A stretch of 6,029 nt of DNA from an uncultured Eubacteriales bacterium (GCA_900547315.1 URGI01000095.1:1-6029), one strand, 5' to 3'. Shown: positions 1 to 6,021, counted from the first letter of the stretch. Numbers and translations: made by a program. The notes: a model not told the origin generated them from the sequence alone.

Positions 1-58
1 GCGATGGCCTATTTTTGTCCCACTTGCTTTTGTATACTTCTGTTAAGGTGGTGACAAT

Positions 59-1285
59 ATGAGCAGCAGTAATACAAAGAATATATTGGACGAGTTTTTT
101 CAAAACTTAAAGGATTTTGGCGATAGACTTTCCATGGAAGATATAGATGTCGCCGTTGAATCGCTTCAAATTGCATTTGATGATTTGAGGCTCATGAAAA
201 AAGCAGCTGTTGAAAAGAAAAAAGAAGCCGAACGCAAGCAACGAGAAGAAGATGAAAAGCGAGAAAAAGAAGAAAAAATCTGTAAGCCGAAGAAACATAT
301 TAAAGAAGTAACCTGTATGGATCTTCCACTTGACTGGAACAATCCTTTTAATGCGGATGAGCGCGCATCCGGAATATATATCGAAAGTATCTCAGACGCA
401 CTTGTAAAATCCTTGACCACGTTCGGAAGGGTCGATATTGAATTCATTGCATCGGTTACAGGCAGTGATTATAAGACTGTTATAACCACCCTGAAAGGTT
501 CAATTTATCAAAATCCGTTAACTTGGAACGAGTGTTTTTATCAGGGTTGGGAAACAGCCGATGAATATCTTTCCGGCAATCTTATGCAAAAGTGGAAAGA
601 GGCAAAAAAGGCAAACAAAAAGTATAACGGATATTTTAAAGATAATGTCAAGGCCATTGAGTCGGTTCTTCCGCCGACTGTTGCAACTGAGGATATTTAT
701 ATAACTCTTGGTTCACCGTGGGTGCCGTCAGATGTTATTGATGATTTCATTGAGCATCTTTTTGGCGGGCAAGCAAAATACTGGAGTAACAGTAAAAGCA
801 CACAAGAATACCTTTCTGTAAAACATGATGAGCTCACCGGAACATGGGAAATACCGGAAAAAACTCGCTATGGACATGGCGTGACAGATACAGACTCTTA
901 TGGCACTTCTCGACTTGAGGCCTTATATATTCTCGAAAGAACGCTTAATATGAAAACGATTGCCGTAAAGAACGAGGTTGCTTGCAAGATAAATGCTTCG
1001 GGCAAAAAGCGTGTTATCAACAAAGAGGAAACTTTGCTCGCACTTGAAAAACAGCAGAAAATGATTAAAGAGTTTCAGGATTGGGTGTGGAAAGACGAAA
1101 AGCGTAAGAAACGCCTGGAAACCATATTTGAAAACAAATACAGCTGTGTTCGCAGGAGAATATTTGACGGTTCGTTCTTAACTTTTCCGGATTTATCTCC
1201 AAAGATAACTCTTTTTCCATATCAAAAAAATGCAGGCCGTGCGGCCTGCATTTTTCTTATTCGGCCTATTTTAAAATCTCTTTGA
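59..1285 (+). CDS. Truncated N-terminal fragment of a giant SNF2-type helicase (helicase-methylase family) from a conjugative element
   Basis: Seen: 408 codons from an ATG with a good Shine-Dalgarno (AAGGTGGTG, 45-53, 5 nt away). Residues 45-80 are a highly charged Lys/Glu coiled-coil-like stretch. Residues 168-180 (DEYLSGNLMQKWK), 215-230 (ITLGSPWVPSDVIDDF), 280-300 (YGTSRLEALYILERTLNM) and 327-392 (EKQ..IKEFQDWVWKDEKRK...FDGSFLTFPDLSPKITLFPYQKNA) follow the order I recall in very large (>1,000 aa) helicase or helicase-methylase proteins of Bacillota/Bacteroidota conjugative elements. In those proteins LxPYQxNA is followed directly by the Walker A region (AH-VG-GKT). Here that region, the rest of the helicase and any methylase domain are absent. 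Residues 393-408 are translated from a hairpin terminator and from the 3' end of the opposing gene. The product should lack catalysis; treat it as a gene remnant. Codon use is AT-richer than its neighbours, which suggests transfer. The family call is from memory of motifs, not a search. Confidence 0.75.
   Translation: MSSSNTKNILDEFFQNLKDFGDRLSMEDIDVAVESLQIAFDDLRLMKKAAVEKKKEAERKQREEDEKREKEEKICKPKKHIKEVTCMDLPLDWNNPFNADERASGIYIESISDALVKSLTTFGRVDIEFIASVTGSDYKTVITTLKGSIYQNPLTWNECFYQGWETADEYLSGNLMQKWKEAKKANKKYNGYFKDNVKAIESVLPPTVATEDIYITLGSPWVPSDVIDDFIEHLFGGQAKYWSNSKSTQEYLSVKHDELTGTWEIPEKTRYGHGVTDTDSYGTSRLEALYILERTLNMKTIAVKNEVACKINASGKKRVINKEETLLALEKQQKMIKEFQDWVWKDEKRKKRLETIFENKYSCVRRRIFDGSFLTFPDLSPKITLFPYQKNAGRAACIFLIRPILKSL
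1224..1255 (-). terminator. Strong intrinsic terminator of the PntC-like gene (possibly bidirectional)
   Basis: A perfect inverted repeat: left arm AAAAATGCAGGCC (1226-1238), loop GTGC (1239-1242), right arm GGCCTGCATTTTT (1243-1255). Read on the minus strand it begins 10 nt after the TAG stop of the fusion gene and ends in a run of seven T. Read on the plus strand it ends in five T, so it could also stop transcription from the left. The last codons of the helicase fragment run through it. Confidence 0.9.
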
Positions 1286-3077
1286 GCGCGGCGATAAGAC
1301 GAGCGTTATCCTCCTCCGTCCTGACCGCGACACGGACATACTGCCTTCCGCTCTGCGCAAGCTTTGCGGACAGATCCTTCACCAGAATGTCATGCTTCGT
1401 CAGAAGTCTCCGCGTAAGCTCCCGCGCGCTGACATTTCCGGTAAGCTCCAGCATGAAATAGTTCGCCTGAGACGGTATCACCCGCAGCGCCGGTATGCCG
1501 CCGAGGGCTTCGCCCATGGTTTTGCGCGTGGCCTTGAATTTCCGCAGTGCGGCCGCGTAGTTCTTCACGTACTTCTCCGCTATCTGCATGTAGAACTCGC
1601 CGAAGGAATTAATATTCCATATCGCGGCGTCCTTCTTCATACCCGCGATGAGCGCCTCATCGGCGGACGCAAGCACGCCGAGGCGTATTCCCGGCACGCC
1701 GTAGGACTTGGAGATGGATTTGACGACGACAAGATGCGGGTGCGCATTGAGTATCGCCTCGTCGATGAGCGAGTTGTCCTCCTCATCCGCGAAATCGGCA
1801 AAGGATTCGTCGGCTATCATGCGTATTCCCTTGGCCTCGCACCAGTCCGCAATCCGCAGCAGCTCCGCCTTTCCGATATAATTTCCGCTGGGATTGTCGG
1901 GATTTATCAGGACGAGCATACTTATATCCTTGTCCTTGAAAAACTCCGTCACGTCGTCAGCGTCATAGGCAAAATTCTCGTTCTGCGGCCAGAAGCAGAC
2001 AACGTCATCCGGGCGGCAGCGGTTCGGGTACTCCTCAAAGGTCGGCCGTATGCAGCCAAGCTTGCCCTCATGCCGCTCGACAAGGTATTTGATAAGCTCC
2101 GCCGCGCCGTTGCCGACGATGATATGCTCCTGATGGACGTCGAAGTTGCGCGCCGCCAGCAGGCTGTTGACACACATCCCGGACGGATACTGTGTCAGCA
2201 GGCGCTCAAAGCTCGCCCGCATTTCATCTATCAGCTTACGCGGCGGGAAATACGGGTTCACAAGATAGCAGAAATCCAGCATCGAGGGGTATCTCCAGTA
2301 TCCGCCGTAGCGGGACTGAAGCTTGTCAAGCCGGAGGTCGTCATCGGCAAACATGGATTCCGCGATGTCCAGATCCTGAATGTCGTCTATCTCGTACCAG
2401 CGCTGTCCGTTCAGCTTCTTCGCCTTTATCTCCGGGTCGTCAAGCATTGCTATGACCCGCAGCACCTGCTCATAGTACTCGTTGTTGCCGAGCGCCATCG
2501 AATACGCGTCGAGGAACGGGACGTACCTCGTCTCCGAAAAATGCTTGCTGAACTTATAGATGTTTACGGTCTTATAATAGTGCTCGATATCGTTAAAATT
2601 GAAGTTCTTGCCCGGAATAAACGCGCCGATAGAGTCGTCCTCACCGATTTTTATGCAGGTTCCGTCCATCCAGCTCTCGTATTTGTCCACAAGCGCAAGC
2701 GTCTCACGCGGGTCGTCGACGATAGCCCGCAGGACGCTGTCCTCAAATATGATGTCTGACTCAAGCAGCAGCGTATCCTCCTGCAGAAGATAGTCCTTCG
2801 CAAGCGCAAGCGAATATATATTGTTGGTCTTGTCGTATATGGGATTGTTCACATAGCAGATTGGGGTAGCAATCTCCAGCGTTGCGATGTAATCTATCAG
2901 CTTCTGCCCCTCGTAGCCCACAACTATCACGATCTTTGACAGGCCGAGCGCGTCAAGCTGGTGCAGAGCACGGTCGATCAGCGTGACCCCGTTCACCTTG
3001 ACCATGCATTTTGTATTGTCGCTGGTCAGTTCCTTCAGGCGCCGACCCATACCGGCCGCGAGAATCAGTCCCTGCAT
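1266..3077 (-). CDS. pntC: PntC-like bifunctional nucleotidyltransferase / class I-II aminotransferase (probable 2-aminoethylphosphonate cytidylyltransferase-transaminase)
   Basis: 603 aa in two domains. Residues 1-245 are a sugar-phosphate-type nucleotidyltransferase: the NTP-binding loop LILAAGMGRRL (4-14) with K23, VVGYEGQKL (52-60), the metal-binding LLESDIIF (104-111, D108), MDGT (137-140), YYKTVNIYKFS (167-177) and EIDDIQDLDIAE (229-240). Residues 255-603 are a fold-type I PLP aminotransferase (HisC/AspC-like): NPDNPSG (392-398), IADESF (421-426), the PLP lysine K457 in SISKSYGVPGIRLG (454-467), and a carboxylate-binding Arg near 582. This architecture matches PntC of Treponema denticola, where the transaminase makes 2-aminoethylphosphonate from phosphonoacetaldehyde and the cytidylyltransferase forms CMP-AEP. 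It also resembles LicC choline-phosphate cytidylyltransferases. The start is set by GGAGGT (3083-3088), 5 nt from ATG. It has its own promoter and terminator. No phosphoenolpyruvate mutase or phosphonopyruvate decarboxylase is in view, so the substrate is inferred. Both domains look intact. Confidence 0.85.
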   Translation of the reverse strand: MQGLILAAGMGRRLKELTSDNTKCMVKVNGVTLIDRALHQLDALGLSKIVIVVGYEGQKLIDYIATLEIATPICYVNNPIYDKTNNIYSLALAKDYLLQEDTLLLESDIIFEDSVLRAIVDDPRETLALVDKYESWMDGTCIKIGEDDSIGAFIPGKNFNFNDIEHYYKTVNIYKFSKHFSETRYVPFLDAYSMALGNNEYYEQVLRVIAMLDDPEIKAKKLNGQRWYEIDDIQDLDIAESMFADDDLRLDKLQSRYGGYWRYPSMLDFCYLVNPYFPPRKLIDEMRASFERLLTQYPSGMCVNSLLAARNFDVHQEHIIVGNGAAELIKYLVERHEGKLGCIRPTFEEYPNRCRPDDVVCFWPQNENFAYDADDVTEFFKDKDISMLVLINPDNPSGNYIGKAELLRIADWCEAKGIRMIADESFADFADEEDNSLIDEAILNAHPHLVVVKSISKSYGVPGIRLGVLASADEALIAGMKKDAAIWNINSFGEFYMQIAEKYVKNYAAALRKFKATRKTMGEALGGIPALRVIPSQANYFMLELTGNVSARELTRRLLTKHDILVKDLSAKLAQSGRQYVRVAVRTEEDNARLIAALKEILK

Positions 3078-3126
3078 ATCGTACCTCCATAAACAGCATA
3101 AAGTTTTTCAGAATGTAATATAATGT

Positions 3127-3155
3127 ATTATACACTCTTTTGTCCGCCGTGTCCA
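3127..3155 (-). promoter_or_regulatory. Sigma70-type promoter of the PntC-like gene
   Basis: On the minus strand, -35 TGGACA (3150-3155, one mismatch to TTGACA), a 17-bp spacer, and a perfect -10 TATAAT (3127-3132). A start near 3120 would give a leader of about 43 nt ending in the GGAGGT ribosome site at 3083-3088. No operator or riboswitch-like fold is evident in the short leader. Confidence 0.8.
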
Positions 3156-3183
3156 TAGTCCCGCACCATTGTTAAGAAATATT

Positions 3184-3213
3184 GAAAAGCGCAGCCATGG
3201 GGCTGCGCTTTTC
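3184..3213 (-). terminator. Intrinsic terminator of the hydrogenase / membrane-protein operon
   Basis: A perfect 13-bp stem, GAAAAGCGCAGCC (3184-3196) and GGCTGCGCTTTTC (3201-3213), with a four-base loop. It begins 8 nt after the TGA stop of the membrane-protein gene on the minus strand. The U-tract is short (four T inside the stem base, then C), so termination may be less than complete. The next gene has its own promoter just downstream. Confidence 0.8.
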
Positions 3214-3221
3214 GCTCAAAT

Positions 3222-3755
3222 TCACTTTTTCCCGGACGTCGCCTTTTTCACGGGGTAGGACACCGCCGTGCTGAGGACGCCGCCGATCAGCGCCGTCACA
3301 AGCTGCGGCCACGAGAACATCGCGCTCATCATCGCCGCCTGCTTATCCGGCAGCGCGAGCAGCGGGATAAGTATCTTCACTATCAGCAGGAACAGCACTG
3401 CAAGCTTTACCGCCGCAGCCAGCACCACTGCCAGCACGTCACGCAACCACACCTTATCGGCGACCTTCTTATAGATCAGCGCGTATATCGCAACAAGGCT
3501 TATATTGCCCAGCGCGATGGCCGGTACAAGCTGGATAAGCGCGGGGCCTATGCCGAGCAGGTACGCGAGGAACGGCGACACGAGCGCCGTAGCGAAGCCG
3601 CACCAGAAGCCGCCGCACAGCGTTGCGACCACGAGCACCATGTTCACGCACGAGCCGGTCACGAACTGCCCCATCGCCTTTGTCGCGAATTGCAGCGCCA
3701 CGAGCACCGCTATCATTACCGCCGTTCTGCACACCCAAAGAGTTTTTTTGTTCAT
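3222..3755 (-). CDS. ECF transporter S-component-like integral membrane protein
   Basis: 177 aa from ATG at 3755, very hydrophobic, with about five or six membrane segments near residues 8-25, 35-55, 56-70, 72-95, 105-131 and 149-167, and a Lys-rich cytoplasmic tail (KKATSGKK). Size and pattern fit the substrate-binding S subunit of energy-coupling factor (group II) transporters. These bind a vitamin, metal or other small molecule and share EcfA/EcfT modules that are usually encoded elsewhere. No EcfA or EcfT gene is in the window. Candidate family-specific residues are QFVTGSCVN (30-38) and the FSWPQLVTALIGG stretch (147-159). Substrate is unknown. An in-frame TTG at 3785 lies inside the hydrogenase gene, so the ATG with AAAGG upstream (about 3764-3768) is preferred. 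The gene starts 13 nt after the hydrogenase stop, which indicates one operon and possible translational coupling. Other small membrane families cannot be excluded. Confidence 0.7.
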   Translation of the reverse strand: MNKKTLWVCRTAVMIAVLVALQFATKAMGQFVTGSCVNMVLVVATLCGGFWCGFATALVSPFLAYLLGIGPALIQLVPAIALGNISLVAIYALIYKKVADKVWLRDVLAVVLAAAVKLAVLFLLIVKILIPLLALPDKQAAMMSAMFSWPQLVTALIGGVLSTAVSYPVKKATSGKK

Positions 3756-3768
3756 TGATCTCTGCCTT

Positions 3769-5196
3769 TCATCTTGCCTCCTCAAGGCCGGTCTCAGCCC
3801 CGTGCAGCGATTCTACTATCGTCTTGTCCTTCGCCAGCCTGCTGTGCGCGTCGATCTTGTTCTTGTTGCGCTCGCCGTGCGTCAGGCATCCGGCGCCGTT
3901 GATACAGCCGCCGATGCAGGCCATGCCCTCTATGAAGTTCCCTTCCGCGCGCCCCTTCGATGCCTTGAGCAGTGCGAGACGGCATTCCTCGATACCGCTG
4001 CAGCTCACGGGCTTGACCTCAAAGTCGATGCCCTGCTCCTTCAGCGCCTCGACCGCAGCTTCAGCCAGTCCGCCGCAGCGCGCAAAGCTGCGCCCGAAGC
4101 CGGAGGCGTTGTTCAGATCCGTCTCCTCAAGCTCTGTCAGCTCAATATCGCGGCTGTCCAGCATGGCCTGAAGCTCCTCAAAGGTCATCACGCAGTCAAC
4201 ATATTCGCGCACGCCGTGCAGCTGTGCCTCGCCCTTCTTCGCAGTGCAGGGGCCGATGAATATCGTCTTTGCCTCGTTGTCCATGCCCTTTATGAACTTC
4301 GCTATCGTCGCCATCGGGGACATGTTGTGCGACACGTTTTCGGACAGCATCGGGAACTGCTTATGTACATAGCTGACAAACGCGGGGCAGCAGGAGCTGG
4401 TGAGGAAGCCCTTCTCCGCAAGCTCTTTCGCCTCGGCATAGGCGACCATGTCCGCGCCAAGCGCGGCCTCGACGACCTCATAGAAGCCAAGCTGCTTTAT
4501 TCCCGTCACGACCTGCCCCAGCTTCGCGTAGGCGAACTGGCTCGCTATCGCAGGAGCGACGATCGCATAAACATGCTTTTCTTCCTTCAGAAGCTTTATC
4601 GCATCGAGAATGAAAGACTTATCCGACAGCGCGCCGAACGGGCAGCGATACACGCACGCGCCGCAGGAGATGCACTTGGAGTCGTCGATCTTGACCGTCC
4701 CGTCCTCGTTCATGGTTATCGCGCCGATCTTGCAGGCGTTCTGACACGGGCGGCGGCGGTTCAGAATGGCAGAATAGGGGCATGCTTCTGCACACTTGCC
4801 GCAGTTGATGCAGCGTTCCTTGTCGATATGGGCATGATGATGCTCATCATGCGTTATCGCGCCTTTGGGACATGCATCCTCACAGCGATGTGCGATACAT
4901 CCGCGGCAGTTGTCGGTGATAACATATCCGCCAGACGGGCAGTCGTCACAGGCAATGTCGAGCGCCTCGATAACGTTTGGATTTTTTCTGTTGCCGCCGG
5001 TCGCAAGCTTGATGCGCTCGGCCAGAATAGCCCGCTCCTTATACACACAGCAGCGCATGGTGGGCACCTTGCCTGGGATTATCTCCTTCGGTATATCAAG
5101 TATCGATTCTGCGAGATCGCCTTCCCATGCATGCTTGGCTACTGTGCGCAGCACCTTGTATTTCAGATGTTGGACTTTGGTGTCAAACTTGTACAC
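3769..5196 (-). CDS. Monomeric [FeFe] hydrogenase, group B-type
   Basis: 475 aa from GTG at 5196 (numbering used here). A cysteine-rich N-terminal half holds ferredoxin-like [4Fe-4S] motifs: C97/C100/C105/C109, C129/C132/C135/C139, C151/C155 and C175/C178/C181/C185. The C-terminal half is the H-cluster domain: L1 TSSCCPAF (266-273; C269 in the proton-transfer position, C270 a ligand), L2 GPCTAKK (315-321; C317, K320), and L3 EGMACIGGCINGAG (423-436; C427, C431). All four H-cluster cysteine ligands are therefore present. It would catalyse reversible H+/H2 exchange in the cytoplasm, probably with ferredoxin; the partner is unproven. GPC in place of MPC, and AF in place of the GW of CpI-type enzymes, point to group B rather than group A. 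Activity needs HydE, HydF and HydG, which are not in view. An ATG at 5214 would add six residues but has no ribosome site. First gene of a two-gene operon. Confidence 0.9.
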   Translation of the reverse strand: MYKFDTKVQHLKYKVLRTVAKHAWEGDLAESILDIPKEIIPGKVPTMRCCVYKERAILAERIKLATGGNRKNPNVIEALDIACDDCPSGGYVITDNCRGCIAHRCEDACPKGAITHDEHHHAHIDKERCINCGKCAEACPYSAILNRRRPCQNACKIGAITMNEDGTVKIDDSKCISCGACVYRCPFGALSDKSFILDAIKLLKEEKHVYAIVAPAIASQFAYAKLGQVVTGIKQLGFYEVVEAALGADMVAYAEAKELAEKGFLTSSCCPAFVSYVHKQFPMLSENVSHNMSPMATIAKFIKGMDNEAKTIFIGPCTAKKGEAQLHGVREYVDCVMTFEELQAMLDSRDIELTELEETDLNNASGFGRSFARCGGLAEAAVEALKEQGIDFEVKPVSCSGIEECRLALLKASKGRAEGNFIEGMACIGGCINGAGCLTHGERNKNKIDAHSRLAKDKTIVESLHGAETGLEEAR

Positions 5197-5202
5197 AAAT
5201 TT

Positions 5203-5207
5203 CTCCC
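5203..5207 (-). promoter_or_regulatory. Ribosome binding site that selects a GTG start for the hydrogenase
   Basis: GGGAG on the minus strand stands 6 nt before GTG at 5196-5194. It lies downstream of the in-frame ATG at 5214, whose own upstream sequence (AAATAAGTACAAATAA) has no Shine-Dalgarno. With the promoter at 5227-5255, transcription would start about 6 nt before that ATG, leaving almost no leader. The GTG is therefore the likelier start. Confidence 0.65.
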
Positions 5208-5226
5208 GTCGCATTTATTTGTACTT

Positions 5227-5255
5227 ATTTTAAAGCAAAATTCACGTTTTGTAAA
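5227..5255 (-). promoter_or_regulatory. Probable promoter of the hydrogenase operon
   Basis: On the minus strand, -35 TTTACA (5250-5255), a 17-bp spacer, and -10 TAAAAT (5227-5232), each one base off consensus, in an AT-rich gap. No terminator hairpin separates it from the acetyltransferase gene 25 bases upstream, so some read-through from that gene is possible. An alternative -35, TTGACT (5274-5279), has no good -10 at the right distance. Confidence 0.6.
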
Positions 5256-5279
5256 CAGTAAATTTCTTAACACAGTCAA

Positions 5280-5828
5280 CTATTTCAGCACCTTGCGCAT
5301 AAACACTGCCGCGCGTGATGTACCGTCGCGCAGGCGGAAAGCGTCGGAGTGCTCTGCCATGGTCTCAAAGCCCGCGCTGCGGTAGAGCGCGAGGGCACGG
5401 TCGTTCCCCTCTATCATCTCAAGCTCAAGCTGCGCCGTCCCGTGCTCACGTGCTTCGCGCTCCATCTCCCGAAACAGCGCGCTGCCGATGCCAAGCCCCC
5501 AGTATTCGCGCAGCAGACCGATCATCACCGCCGCGCGGTGGCGGGTCTTGAGCGAGGACATGAACACGATCTGGCTGTTGCCGGCGATCTTCCCGTCCAC
5601 CTCGCAGACGAGCATCATCGTGTTCGGCGAGTCAAGATTGTTCTTCAGATACGCGCGCTCGCCCTCGGCTGTGAACTTCAGCTCTTCGGGGTAGGACGCG
5701 AGAAATTCCGTCTCGCCGGACGCGGTTCGGAGATACTCCAGCATCTCCTCGGCGTCGCTCTCTCTGGGCGCTCGGAGTATCGCGCCGCGGCCGTCCTTCA
5801 GCGTAATGCTGCGGGTCTTATATATCAT
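5280..5828 (-). CDS. GNAT-family N-acetyltransferase
   Basis: 182 aa from ATG at 5828. Seen (this start = residue 1): a beta-strand/loop N-terminus ending in LRAPRESDAEEMLEYL (18-33, the typical opening helix), VCEVDGKIAGNSQI (74-87), and acetyl-CoA-binding motif A IGLLREYWGLGIGSALF (103-119) with the pyrophosphate loop around YWGLGIGS. Motif B follows in NDRALALYRSAGFE (142-155), including the conserved asparagine and tyrosine. The fold is complete and of usual length. GNAT enzymes move acetyl from acetyl-CoA to an amine (protein N-terminus, antibiotic, polyamine or small metabolite); nothing here identifies the substrate. An in-frame ATG at 5837 abuts AGGA (5838-5841) with no spacing, whereas the ATG at 5828 is 9 nt from it, so the shorter form is preferred. 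Ends in TAG, 83 bases before the hydrogenase start. Confidence 0.9.
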   Translation of the reverse strand: MIYKTRSITLKDGRGAILRAPRESDAEEMLEYLRTASGETEFLASYPEELKFTAEGERAYLKNNLDSPNTMMLVCEVDGKIAGNSQIVFMSSLKTRHRAAVMIGLLREYWGLGIGSALFREMEREAREHGTAQLELEMIEGNDRALALYRSAGFETMAEHSDAFRLRDGTSRAAVFMRKVLK

Positions 5829-5860
5829 ATTTATCATTCCTGTCTAAAATTTATCAATTT

Positions 5861-5889
5861 ATTATAATCCATCGGGCATTCACTGTCAA
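5861..5889 (-). promoter_or_regulatory. Consensus sigma70-type promoter of the acetyltransferase
   Basis: On the minus strand TTGACA (5884-5889), exactly 17 bp, then TATAAT (5861-5866): no mismatch to consensus. A start near 5854 gives a leader of about 25 nt with AGGA as the ribosome site. The AT-rich discriminator also favours strong, probably constitutive initiation. Confidence 0.85.
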
Positions 5890-5921
5890 CCGCACTGAGT
5901 AGGGTATCGCCTACATTAACG

Positions 5922-5953
5922 CAAAATAAAACTGCCCCGGTTTTCGGGGCAGT
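5922..5953 (-). terminator. Intrinsic terminator of a gene beyond the right edge
   Basis: A perfect 9-bp GC-rich stem, ACTGCCCCG (5931-5939) and CGGGGCAGT (5945-5953), with a five-base loop. On the minus strand it is followed by TTTATTTTG. This is a textbook terminator for minus-strand transcription arriving from the right. It keeps that transcript out of the acetyltransferase gene. Confidence 0.8.
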
Positions 5954-5981
5954 CAAGGCGTCGACAAAGTTCGACGCCTTG
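5954..5981. repeat. Second perfect hairpin of a tandem cluster
   Basis: An 11-bp inverted repeat, CAAGGCGTCGA (5954-5964) and TCGACGCCTTG (5971-5981), with a 6-base loop. It directly abuts the terminator hairpin at 5931-5953 with no spacer. It has no T-run of its own on the minus strand. Its role is unknown: it may be RNA structure at the end of a transcript. Confidence 0.7.
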
Positions 5982-6021
5982 AAAACTTATTCAGGAGTAT
6001 TCAAAAACACTCCTGAATAAG
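5982..6021 (-). terminator. Third hairpin of the cluster, possible first terminator
   Basis: A perfect 13-bp inverted repeat, CTTATTCAGGAGT (5986-5998) and ACTCCTGAATAAG (6009-6021), with a 10-base loop. On the minus strand it is followed by TTTTC, so it may itself terminate weakly. All three minus-strand frames entering from the right edge meet a stop inside it (for example ending SELIQECF then TGA). The upstream gene may therefore end in this hairpin. Confidence 0.55.

Noticed and set aside
1..62. Tail of an upstream gene: all three plus frames are open to stops at 44-46, 52-54 and 60-62, the last overlapping the helicase ATG as ATGA.
   Set aside because: Too short to choose a frame or recognise a protein; it may be the end of the preceding gene in the conjugative element, but it cannot be supported.
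107..447. Minus-strand open frames opposite the start of the helicase fragment, rich in Phe and Ser.
   Set aside because: They are the antisense of the Lys/Glu-rich coiled-coil codons and have no ribosome site.
1392..2759. Long plus-strand open frame of 455 codons opposite the PntC-like gene.
   Set aside because: Antisense shadow of a GC-rich coding gene: rich in Arg/His/Val/Leu with no motif, no ribosome site and no conserved domain, while the minus strand has two complete enzyme domains.
3078..3183. Possible riboswitch or attenuator in the leader of the PntC-like gene.
   Set aside because: The predicted leader is only about 43 nt with no stable stem; the strong hairpin nearby (3184-3213) lies upstream of the promoter and belongs to the preceding operon.
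3756..3785. Longer form of the membrane protein starting at TTG 3785.
   Set aside because: It would overlap the hydrogenase C-terminus, adds only charged residues (MRRQDERQRS), and a better ATG with an AAAGG site lies at 3755.
3505..5385. Long plus-strand open frame of 626 codons across the hydrogenase and membrane-protein genes.
   Set aside because: It spans three minus-strand genes and their gaps, its composition is that of a reverse complement, and the opposite strand carries unmistakable Cys motifs.
5899..5914. A small inverted repeat GTAGG/CCTAC upstream of the acetyltransferase promoter, considered as an operator or a fourth hairpin.
   Set aside because: Only five base pairs with a six-base loop; this is expected by chance.
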